This document shows positions 17,140 through 25,872 of a stretch of DNA of 34,856 nucleotides, in pieces. Positions within the stretch are counted from its first letter, which is position 1. Each line of letters begins with the position of its first letter. The notes below the pieces were generated by a model. It saw only the letters and a program-made list of their open reading frames with translations, searched no databases and was not told the DNA's origin. This DNA comes from Alphaproteobacteria bacterium (GTDB lineage: Bacteria > Pseudomonadota > Alphaproteobacteria > UBA8366 > GCA-2717185), in the NCBI GenBank assembly GCA_021774435.1, contig JAJFJB010000127.1:1-34856 (forward strand). Direction: 5' to 3'. Made by a program: the position numbers and the translations under genes.

Positions 17140-17978
17140 TGGACTTCCGAAACCTGCGCATCCATCTCGTCGTGTTCGAATTGCGCGATGCTATCATCAT
17201 CGTCTTCTTCGTCCTCGACTTTTTCAATGGTGGCTTCCCAATCTTCCTCCCCATATATCTGCGTCAACACAGTCGGTGTCAGCCCATCCGGCGGGCCATC
17301 ATAAACGATCTCGCCAAGCTGCAATCCGACGATCCGCTCGGAAAACATCTGGGCCAGCAGAACGTCATGGATATTGATGATCGCGGACAATTTGCGCTCG
17401 GCGCAGAGTTCCCGAATCAGGCGCATGATCTGCCGGGACGTTTTCGGGTCCAACGATGCGGTCGGTTCGTCAACGAGCAGAAGTTCGGGGTCCTGAATCA
17501 ACGCGCGGCAAATACCGACCCGCTGACGCTGCCCGCCCGAAAGTTCGTCGGCACGCTTGTCCGCCATATGGTCGAGCCCGACACGGGCCAATAGCCGAAA
17601 CGCTTCGTCGATATCGGACTGCGGAAATTTGCGGAAATAGCTGCGCCAGAAACTGACGTAGCCGAGACGGCCGGAAAGGACATTTTCCATCACCGTCAAG
17701 CGTTCGACTAGCGCATATTCCTGGAAGATCATGCCCATGCGCCGCCGGGCTTTTCGCAAGCGGCCCTGACTCAGCGTGGTGAGCTCCATGTCGTTCAAGG
17801 AAACCTTGCCCGACGTCGGTTCGACCAGTCGATTGACGCATCGGATCAAGGTGGACTTGCCGGCACCGGAGGGCCCGATCAAGGCCATGACCTGGCCGTC
17901 AGGGACGTCGAGATTAATTCCCTTTAGCGCCAAATCTCCTGTCTTGTACTGCTTTACGAGCGTGTCCAAGCGAAGCAT
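17136..17978 (-). CDS. phnC: Phosphonate ABC transporter ATP-binding protein
   Basis: 280 residues from ATG at 17978 (GGGG upstream). Walker A is GPSGAGKS (35-42), the signature is LSGGQ (146-150), Walker B is LLLVDE (166-171), and the switch His lies in INIHD (202-206). It powers uptake through the two PhnE permeases. The unusual part is the C-terminus: residues 244-280 form a highly acidic tail with a run of Glu and Asp near 255-262. The ordinary PhnC core is about 245-250 residues, so this is an added extension of unknown role. It follows phnD by 81 bases. Confidence 0.94.
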   Translation of the reverse strand: MLRLDTLVKQYKTGDLALKGINLDVPDGQVMALIGPSGAGKSTLIRCVNRLVEPTSGKVSLNDMELTTLSQGRLRKARRRMGMIFQEYALVERLTVMENVLSGRLGYVSFWRSYFRKFPQSDIDEAFRLLARVGLDHMADKRADELSGGQRQRVGICRALIQDPELLLVDEPTASLDPKTSRQIMRLIRELCAERKLSAIINIHDVLLAQMFSERIVGLQLGEIVYDGPPDGLTPTVLTQIYGEEDWEATIEKVEDEEDDDDSIAQFEHDEMDAQVSEVQ

Positions 17979-18059
17979 GGCGGCCCCTGCCGAATTTCAG
18001 AAATTTAAATACACTCGCGGACCAGCGCCCAATACGCTGGCCCGCAAATGCTCATCACT

Positions 18060-19040
18060 TTATTTGCAGGTGTATTTGATACCGTTGGCAGTATCGATCT
18101 TGCGGATAACGTCCCAATCGAACTTATGCGTGATCGCGATGAATCGGTCTTCCTTCTTGAATTCCTTTTTCAAGTCAGAACCTTCCCATTGGAAGGTAAA
18201 GAAGGCCTGTTTGATTTTCGCGGCCACGGCCGGGTGCAGGTTATTGGCATGCCCGTATCCTGTGGTCGGAAAAGTCTGCGATTTGTAGATCGACGTGATC
18301 GCTTCCGGCTTTACGACACCGCGCTTGATCATGCGGCGCAACACGGAATTGGCGATGGACGCTGCTTCGTAGTCCTTGTTCGCAACGCCGAGGATCGAGT
18401 TATCATGCTTGCCGGAGAAATTCGTCTTGAAATCCTTATCTTTCATCAAGCCGAATTCCGATTTCATCAGGGCCGAAGGCGCCTTGTTACCCGAATTTGA
18501 GGTCGGCGAGGTGAACGTCATCGTCCGGCCTTTGATATCGGCAGGCGATTTGATATCGCTGCCGGCAGGAACAATGATTTCCATCTCATAGCCGAACGAA
18601 CCGTCCTTCGCCGCCATCATCGCAAACGGCACGAAGCCGGCGCAACTGACCGCGATCGGATTGGAGCCCGTGTTGAAACCGGCGACATGCAGACGGCCAG
18701 AACGCATGGCTTCAAGCTGCGCGGCATTGGACTGGACCGGGAAGAAGACGACCTTCTTGCCTGTCACTTTCGACATATGCTGAATGAAACCGTCCCAGAC
18801 TTTGGCGTAAACAGCGGGATCCTCGACCGGCGTGTAGGTGAAGATGATTGTGCTCGGATCTACCCATTTGCTTTCGTCGGCCGGAAGATCGGCAACGAGG
18901 TCATTGTTGTAATCGCAATATTGCTTATCGAGGGTGCCGCGAGGGCACTCCATTGCTTCCGCGGTAAGCGACGGCAGCGATACGCCCAAAAGGGCAACAG
19001 CTGAAATAATTCCTGTGGCGAGAGTCCCTAAGCGCGCCAT
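18060..19040 (-). CDS. phnD: Phosphonate ABC transporter periplasmic binding protein
   Basis: 326 residues from ATG at 19040, chosen because GGGAGG is ideally placed and a signal peptide then starts at once (about 27-28 residues, ending SLTAEA); the longer frame from 19139 hides it. Family marks of PhnD include FTYTPVEDP, the KVVFFPVQSNAAQLEAMRSGRLHVAGFNTGS region (core SGRLHVAGF), and the TSPTSNSGNKAPSA phosphonate-binding loop with its Ser/Thr cluster. It captures the ligand in the periplasm and delivers it to PhnE/PhnC. Which phosphonate it prefers is unknown; AEP is suggested by phnW and phnA close by. Confidence 0.93.
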   Translation of the reverse strand: MARLGTLATGIISAVALLGVSLPSLTAEAMECPRGTLDKQYCDYNNDLVADLPADESKWVDPSTIIFTYTPVEDPAVYAKVWDGFIQHMSKVTGKKVVFFPVQSNAAQLEAMRSGRLHVAGFNTGSNPIAVSCAGFVPFAMMAAKDGSFGYEMEIIVPAGSDIKSPADIKGRTMTFTSPTSNSGNKAPSALMKSEFGLMKDKDFKTNFSGKHDNSILGVANKDYEAASIANSVLRRMIKRGVVKPEAITSIYKSQTFPTTGYGHANNLHPAVAAKIKQAFFTFQWEGSDLKKEFKKEDRFIAITHKFDWDVIRKIDTANGIKYTCK

Positions 19041-19280
19041 ATCGATCCTCCCTGACGTTTTTTCATTTTTTCCATTTAACCAATCACTCGTTAGCGCATT
19101 CCGAACTAAAACTAAAACAAAATCGTGAGACCAAGCCATCCGGGTCCAGCCGCCATGCCCATATCGGAATGAAATTTAGTATGAATGGTGGTACTCTGAC
19201 ACCGGTGGCGCAACGCGCGGTTGGAAAGTGCCGAAGGAGAGACATCGCATCGCGCTGTTATTGTCGAGAGGTCATGGAAA

Positions 19281-20162
19281 TTGAGACAGATTTATCTTTG
19301 TCTAATCTTGACGTTGCTCCCCGCCGTACTGCCAGTAAATGCCGATGAGAAGACCGACCTGTCCTTCGTCGACTCTCATGTTCATCTCAATCGAAGCGAT
19401 ATGTATCTCGACCTTATGAGCGCGCACGATCTCCCAAAAGCGGTCATTTTCTGGGGGCGCTCCAGCGAGAATGAGTCCTTGATCGAGGCAGCAGAATTAC
19501 ATCCCCGACATCTAATACCGTTTGTGTCGATCTCTCCGGAGCGCCAGCGTTATCGGCCCTATTGGAGAGAAGAGGATATGGCGTTGCTGGCCGAGCTCGA
19601 CGCTTTGCTCGCGGGTGGACACGCAAAAGGGATTGGTGAGATTTCGGTGGCGCATTTCCCCTCCCGCGGCTTTCCCGAAGCCGATTTTGATCTGCTCGGC
19701 TCGATGATGACCGGCATCATGAAGCTTTCAGGGCAATACGATGTCCCCGTCAACATCCATTGCGAGATCACAAGATTGCGTGAATTTTCGGAACTCCTCG
19801 AGAGATTCCCAACGGTCAAAGTCATCTGGGCGCATGGTGGCTATACGCCCTATTTCATCGCCAAGCGGATGATCGCACGTCACGCCAACCTAACCTATGA
19901 ACTCAGCGCCAGAACGTGGCGAATTCACCCACGGTCGCCGGACTATACGATCTTCAGAAACGACAACGATGTCTGGCCGCAATGGCTCGCCTTGATCGAG
20001 GACAATCCAACTCGCTTCATCGTGGGTACGGACGCATCGCAGCGCAGTCGGGATTCCGACCGGCGAAAAATCCAGAGCGTTAAACGGCTACTCCGGCAAT
20101 TAAGCCCACCAACCCGGCGTCGCGTCGCGCATGAAAATATTCTGGAACTCGTCGAAAATTAA
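19281..20162 (+). CDS. Exported amidohydrolase-family metal-dependent hydrolase
   Basis: 293 residues from TTG at 19281, chosen because GAGAGG lies nine bases upstream and a clean signal peptide then begins (basic Arg, hydrophobic LCLILTLLPAVL, cleavage near VNA). A longer frame from TTG at 19221 would bury it. Amidohydrolase-2 marks are DSHVHL near the mature N-terminus, NIHCE, WAHGGYTP and IVGTDASQ, which supply the usual His and Asp metal ligands. These enzymes are TIM barrels that hydrolyse or decarboxylate varied substrates; an exported one is less common. It lies between the phn transporter and phn catabolic genes on the opposite strand, so a link to phosphonate use is possible but unproved. 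Confidence 0.8.
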   Translation: MRQIYLCLILTLLPAVLPVNADEKTDLSFVDSHVHLNRSDMYLDLMSAHDLPKAVIFWGRSSENESLIEAAELHPRHLIPFVSISPERQRYRPYWREEDMALLAELDALLAGGHAKGIGEISVAHFPSRGFPEADFDLLGSMMTGIMKLSGQYDVPVNIHCEITRLREFSELLERFPTVKVIWAHGGYTPYFIAKRMIARHANLTYELSARTWRIHPRSPDYTIFRNDNDVWPQWLALIEDNPTRFIVGTDASQRSRDSDRRKIQSVKRLLRQLSPPTRRRVAHENILELVEN

Positions 20163-20182
20163 TCCTGCACACCGCCGGCCGT

Positions 20183-21472
<1,290 letters not shown>

Positions 21473-21517
21473 TTACGCCGATCTTCAGTGACAAGAAAGC
21501 TGAATGGCATGCCGCAT

Positions 21518-22648
21518 TCAAGCGGCGGCCGGTCCCCGCTGCCGTACGCCCATATCTTCAAGCGTCTTCTCCATCGCCGATAAAGCGCCCTGAATTACAG
21601 TCTCGTCGATCCGGCCAATACAGCCGATGCGAAAACTATCCGCGACGGTCAACTTACCGGGATAAATCACATAGCCCTGCTCGGCGAGTCGATCATAAAA
21701 AACCTGGAAATCGAAGCTGGGGTCAACAGGCATATGGAACGTCACGATTATAGGTGCCTGCAACGCCGCCGGTAAAAGAGGCTCGAATCCGAGCGCCTTC
21801 ATCCCCGAGATCAGAATTTCACAATTCCGACGATACCGCCCGCCACGTCCCGCGACACCGCCTTCGTCCGCATGTTCCGCCAGCGCTTGATGAAAGGCCG
21901 CAACGACATGGGTCGGCGGTGTAAAACGCCACTGGGCGTTCTTCTCCATCGCGCTCCATTGATCCTGCAGATCGAGGCTGAGGGAATGCGCATTGCCTTT
22001 CGCCGCAGCCAAGGTTTCGGTCCGGCAAATAACAAAACCCATGCCCGGCGCCCCCTCGATGCATTTGTTTGACGATGCGGCAAGCGCATCGCAGGGCAAG
22101 GCGGCGACATCTATCTCCAAGGCGCCGAACGCACTCATCGAATCGACCAATAAGCGGCGATTCCGTTTCGCGACAACCGCCGCAACCTCCGCGACAGGAT
22201 TCAGGATACCGGACGTGGTTTCGCAATGAATGATCGCGACATGCGATATCGCAGCATCACCGTCCAAAATCGCATCGACCTCCGCAGGGTCGGGCGGTGT
22301 ATTTTCGGCGGTCTCATAGGTAACGTAGTCGCGGTCGAGGTAGTCACAAATCTTTGCGATGCGATGACCATAGGCACCATTGATAAGGATCAACAACTTT
22401 CCGTCGCGCGGTAAAAACGTCGCCACCATTGCCTCGACCGCGAAAGTGCCGCTGCCTTGCACTGGCACGCAAGTGAACGCCTCACCACCGCCCGCAAGCG
22501 CGACAAGTCTGTCACGGACTTCCCGGTTGATCTGGATAAATGCCGCGTCCCGGGATCCCCAATCGCGAAGCATCGCCTGCTTGGTTGTTAGCGATGTCGT
22601 AAGTGGTCCAGGCGTCAGGAGGAACGGTTCGTAATTCTTTGTGACCAT
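21518..22648 (-). CDS. phnW: 2-aminoethylphosphonate--pyruvate transaminase
   Basis: 376 residues from ATG at 22648 with GGAG upstream. The N-terminal LLTPGPLTTS motif is characteristic of PhnW within class V aminotransferases. The PLP pocket is visible with D169 in LLVDSMSAFG and the Schiff-base lysine K195 in ASSNKCIEG. It converts AEP and pyruvate to phosphonoacetaldehyde and alanine. It heads the phnW-phnA unit. A phosphonoacetaldehyde-processing enzyme (PhnX or PhnY) would be needed between the two and is not seen here. It is divergent from the DMGDH-like gene across 146 bases. Confidence 0.95.
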   Translation of the reverse strand: MVTKNYEPFLLTPGPLTTSLTTKQAMLRDWGSRDAAFIQINREVRDRLVALAGGGEAFTCVPVQGSGTFAVEAMVATFLPRDGKLLILINGAYGHRIAKICDYLDRDYVTYETAENTPPDPAEVDAILDGDAAISHVAIIHCETTSGILNPVAEVAAVVAKRNRRLLVDSMSAFGALEIDVAALPCDALAASSNKCIEGAPGMGFVICRTETLAAAKGNAHSLSLDLQDQWSAMEKNAQWRFTPPTHVVAAFHQALAEHADEGGVAGRGGRYRRNCEILISGMKALGFEPLLPAALQAPIIVTFHMPVDPSFDFQVFYDRLAEQGYVIYPGKLTVADSFRIGCIGRIDETVIQGALSAMEKTLEDMGVRQRGPAAA

Positions 22649-22794
22649 ATTGCGTGCTCCTTTGAATTGCGGAGGAACCTAAACCAGCACGATGGCCGTT
22701 CCAACCCGGTTAAAATCTCTCAACCTCTCCTCGCCGCCGGCACAAGCAATCGCTATAAAGATTTCAAATAAAGCCAGAATAGGAAGCTAGGCTC

Positions 22795-25239
22795 ATGGCC
22801 AAATCTTTGCCTCGGCATACTCGCGCGGTCATCGTCGGCGGCGGCATCGCCGGCTGCAGTATCGCTTACCACCTGACCAAGCTAGGCTGGTCCGACGTGG
22901 TGTTGCTTGAGCAGGGTCAGATATCGTGTGGCACGACTTGGCACGCCGCGGGATTGGTCGCACAGCTTCGGGCGACACACAGCCAGACAAATTTGGCCAA
23001 ATATACCAAGGACCTCTACGAAAAGCTGGAAGCGGAGACCGGGCAAGCGACCGGATACCGGCAAACCGGCAGCATCTCGCTGGCCCGGACGCCGGCCCGC
23101 GAAGAAGAACTGAAACGGCAGGCTGCCATGGCCGTCGCCTTCGATGTCGAGATCGAGAGAATCTCCTTTGACGAAGTAAGCGAGCGCGCGCCGATGCTGC
23201 GCACCGACGACCTGGTCGCGGCCTACTGGATGCCCGGCGACGGCACAACCAACCCAACCGACACATCCCAGGCCTTGGCGAAAGGTGCGCGGGCCGGCGG
23301 CGCCATGATTGCCGAGGGCATAAAGGTGACGGAGGTTCTGACCCGCGCTGGAGCCGCCGTCGGCGTACGCACGGATCAGGGCGAGATTTCCGCGGAAGTC
23401 GTCGTTTTATGCGGCGGCATGTGGACCAGGGATCTGGCCCGACCATTGGGTGTAACCGTGCCGCTGCATGCGGCCGAGCACATGTACATGGTGACCCGGC
23501 CCCTGGAAGGAGTCATCCGCGGCCAGCCGGTGATCCGCGACATGGACGGCTATATCTATATCAAGGAAGAAGTCGGCGGCTTGCTGCTCGGTGGGTTTGA
23601 GCCTACCGCAAAACCCTGGGGTGGCGACGGCATTCCGGACGGCTTTGAATTCCAGTTGTTCGATGAAGACTGGGATCAGTTCGATATCTTCCTGCAAAAC
23701 GGGTTGCAGCGGGTTCCGAGTCTGGAAAAGGCCGAAGTCCGGCAACTCCTCGTAGGACCAGAAAGTTTTACGCCGGACAACCGGTACATTTTGGGTGAAG
23801 CGCCCACCGTCGACCGGCTGTTTGTCGCCGCAGGTTTCAATTCCGTCGGCATTCAATCGTCCGGCGGTGCCGGAATGGCGCTCGCGGAATGGATTGTCGA
23901 CGGCGCGCCGACAATGGATCTCAACGACATCGATATCGCCCGGTTCCATCCCTACCAGATCAATCGAAACTATCTTCACGACCGGACGACCGAGTCAGTC
24001 GGGTTGCTTTACGCCATGCATTGGCCTTTCAGGCAACCAGAAACCGCGCGCGGTGCGCGGCGGTCGCCATTGCATGACGCACTTGCCGCCGAAGGCGCTT
24101 GCTTTGGAACATTGCATGGTTGGGAACGGCCCAACTGGTTCGGAGCAAAGGGCACGACACCCGATTACGAATATGCCTGGGGCCGGCAGAACTGGTTCGA
24201 ATATTCGGCAAGTGAGCACAAAGCCACCCGTGAAGCAGTCACTCTGTTCGATCAAACGTCCTTCGCAAAATTTCTCGTTCAGGGCCGCGATGCGGAAGCC
24301 CTTCTTCAAGAAGTTTGCGCCGGCGATGTTGCCGTACCGCCGGGCCGGGCTGTTTACACGCAATGGCTTAACGAACGCGGTGGCATCGAGGCGGACCTGA
24401 CAGTCACAAGGCTGGCGGAAGATCAGTACATTGTCGTCACGGCCGCGGCAGGGGCAACGCATGATTTCGCCTGGCTGTCACGCCGTATTGGTGACCGGTT
24501 CGCAATCGTTACCGATGTCACGTCGGGCACATCGATGCTTGGACTGATGGGACCAAGATCCCGCGATCTGCTGACGGCGCTCGGCAATAAGAACATGTCC
24601 AACGAGGCGTTCCCGTTCCTGTCAAGCCAGGAGATTGAAATCGGTTATGCCCGGGTGCGGGCGCAACGCATCACCTATGTCGGCGAATTGGGCTGGGAGC
24701 TCTACGTACCGACAGAATTCACGGCTCATGTTTATGAAACCCTCGCGGAAGCCGGTCAGGAATTCGACCTGAAATCAGCCGGATACCATGCCATGGACTC
24801 ACTGCGCGCGGAAAAAGGATATCGCCACTGGGGCCACGACATCACCGGCGTCGATACGCCCGTCGAAGCCGGCCTCGGATTTGCCGTTGGCTGGAACAAA
24901 GACATGGACTTCATCGGCCGCGCCGCCGTCGAAGCGCAACGCGGCAAACCAACGCCAAAGCGTCTCGTCCTGTTCAAGCTCGATGAGCCGGAACCGCTCA
25001 TGTATCACGATGAGCCGATCTACCGCGACGGTACACGGGTCGGCGCCATTTCCTCTGCGGCGTACGGTCATACGCTCGGCGCGTCGGTGGGTATGGGCTA
25101 CGTTCATGAAGAAGACGGCGTTAACACCGACTATCTTGCCGTCGGCACTTTCGAAATCGACGTCGCCGGGGAACGCGTCCCGGCAACCGCCAGTCTGCGT
25201 CCCTTCTACGACCCCAAGAACACACGAATTAAGGCATGA
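22795..25239 (+). CDS. Dimethylglycine/sarcosine dehydrogenase-like flavoprotein with GcvT domain
   Basis: 814 residues from ATG at 22795, preceded by AGGAAG. The N-terminal DAO domain (about 8-375) has GGGIAG (16-21) and GTTWHAAGLV, in which H50 matches the histidine that carries covalent FAD in dimethylglycine and sarcosine dehydrogenases. A linker of the FAO_M type follows, then a GcvT-like folate domain (about 430-700) and its C-terminal barrel (about 710-805). The enzyme class oxidatively demethylates N-methyl amines and passes the one-carbon unit to tetrahydrofolate. The substrate is not determined: sarcosine or dimethylglycine is the default, and an N-methylated phosphonate is suggested only by divergent phnW. 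Confidence 0.88.
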   Translation: MAKSLPRHTRAVIVGGGIAGCSIAYHLTKLGWSDVVLLEQGQISCGTTWHAAGLVAQLRATHSQTNLAKYTKDLYEKLEAETGQATGYRQTGSISLARTPAREEELKRQAAMAVAFDVEIERISFDEVSERAPMLRTDDLVAAYWMPGDGTTNPTDTSQALAKGARAGGAMIAEGIKVTEVLTRAGAAVGVRTDQGEISAEVVVLCGGMWTRDLARPLGVTVPLHAAEHMYMVTRPLEGVIRGQPVIRDMDGYIYIKEEVGGLLLGGFEPTAKPWGGDGIPDGFEFQLFDEDWDQFDIFLQNGLQRVPSLEKAEVRQLLVGPESFTPDNRYILGEAPTVDRLFVAAGFNSVGIQSSGGAGMALAEWIVDGAPTMDLNDIDIARFHPYQINRNYLHDRTTESVGLLYAMHWPFRQPETARGARRSPLHDALAAEGACFGTLHGWERPNWFGAKGTTPDYEYAWGRQNWFEYSASEHKATREAVTLFDQTSFAKFLVQGRDAEALLQEVCAGDVAVPPGRAVYTQWLNERGGIEADLTVTRLAEDQYIVVTAAAGATHDFAWLSRRIGDRFAIVTDVTSGTSMLGLMGPRSRDLLTALGNKNMSNEAFPFLSSQEIEIGYARVRAQRITYVGELGWELYVPTEFTAHVYETLAEAGQEFDLKSAGYHAMDSLRAEKGYRHWGHDITGVDTPVEAGLGFAVGWNKDMDFIGRAAVEAQRGKPTPKRLVLFKLDEPEPLMYHDEPIYRDGTRVGAISSAAYGHTLGASVGMGYVHEEDGVNTDYLAVGTFEIDVAGERVPATASLRPFYDPKNTRIKA

Positions 25240-25241
25240 CA

Positions 25242-25268
25242 TTGCGGTTTTCATTTTTTCCATATAAT
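25242..25268 (+). promoter_or_regulatory. Candidate sigma-70 promoter of ccdAB
   Basis: A perfect TATAAT (25263-25268) sits inside the left arm of the inverted repeat, with TTGCGG (25242-25247) as a possible -35. The 15-base spacer is shorter than the preferred 17. The predicted start near 25275 would leave a leader of about 20 bases with no Shine-Dalgarno sequence. Confidence 0.45.
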
Positions 25269-25298
25269 ATGCGCATGTTTTCTGCGCATATTATATGG
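25260..25298. promoter_or_regulatory. Perfect 16-bp inverted repeat over the ccdAB promoter and start
   Basis: CCATATAATATGCGCA (25260-25275) and its exact reverse complement (25283-25298) flank a 7-base loop. The left arm contains the -10 box and the right arm contains the ATG of ccdA (25295). Type II antitoxins bind such sites to repress their own operon. In RNA, the right arm could pair with whatever part of the left arm is transcribed. The repeat is seen directly; the operator role is inferred from the family. Confidence 0.75.
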
Positions 25299-25555
25299 AC
25301 ATTATCGTGCAAAAAGTAAATCAAACGAACAAAAACCGCCGGAAGCCGGTGAATCTGTCTCTTCGCGCAGACATCGTCGACCAAGCAAAAGAATTGGGCA
25401 TCAATGTCTCACAAATTGCGGAAACCGCGTTAGCGGATGAGGTTCGCCGAACCAACGAAGCTCTGTGGCTTGAAGAAAATGCCAACGCGATCAAAGAACA
25501 TAATGAAAGAGCTGATCGTCAAGGCATGTATAACAAAGGCCTTCGCCGCTTCTAA
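25295..25555 (+). CDS. ccdA: CcdA-type antitoxin
   Basis: 86 residues from ATG at 25295; a GTG at 25307 is an alternative start that would avoid the hairpin. The N-terminal part (KPVNLSLRADIVDQAKELG, then INVSQIAETALADEVRR) is the ribbon-helix-helix DNA-binding domain typical of CcdA. The C-terminal WLEENANAIKEHNERAD region matches the toxin-neutralising tail. It should bind CcdB and repress the operon from the inverted repeat just upstream. The toxin gene overlaps by one base. Codon use is more AT-leaning than in the flanking metabolic genes, which fits acquisition by transfer. Confidence 0.93.
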   Translation: MDIIVQKVNQTNKNRRKPVNLSLRADIVDQAKELGINVSQIAETALADEVRRTNEALWLEENANAIKEHNERADRQGMYNKGLRRF

Positions 25556-25863
25556 TGGCTCGTTTTGATGTTTATCGCAATGAATTGGGCAACTCGGACG
25601 TCGCCTACTTAGTGGACATTCAGAGCGGTCTGTTGTCCCAACTAAGAACGCGAATTGTCATACCGTTGATACCTCTTCCGCGTTTCGGCACGCCCGTTTC
25701 CCGACTTAACCCTGTTGTCGCTATCGAAGGCGAACTGCACGCACTCGCGACTACCGACATGGCAGGCGTACACGTTTCGATCCTCGACAAACACGTAGGG
25801 TCACTAGACGAGTATGCCGACGACATTCTCAATGCCGTCGACTTTCTCCTCCACGGATTTTAA
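25555..25863 (+). CDS. ccdB: CcdB-type toxin (gyrase poison)
   Basis: 102 residues from ATG at 25555, overlapping the ccdA stop by one base (TAATG), so translation is coupled. The family pattern is complete: MARFDVYRN at the start, YLVDIQSGLL, TRIVIPLIP, RLNPVVAIEGE and a C-terminal NAVDFLLHGF. CcdB poisons DNA gyrase when not held by CcdA. The last residues are GF, where the F-plasmid protein ends in Trp-Gly-Ile, so the gyrase-contacting tip is varied. Its stop is nine bases from the stop of the convergent mmsA gene. Confidence 0.93.
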   Translation: MARFDVYRNELGNSDVAYLVDIQSGLLSQLRTRIVIPLIPLPRFGTPVSRLNPVVAIEGELHALATTDMAGVHVSILDKHVGSLDEYADDILNAVDFLLHGF

Positions 25864-25872
25864 AGCTCTTCG

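Noticed and set aside
19041..19200. Possible Pho box upstream of phnD (two TTCAT elements on the reverse strand)
   Set aside because: The repeats are 12 bases apart, not 11, and the CTGTCA core is absent, so PhoB control is not supported by sequence.
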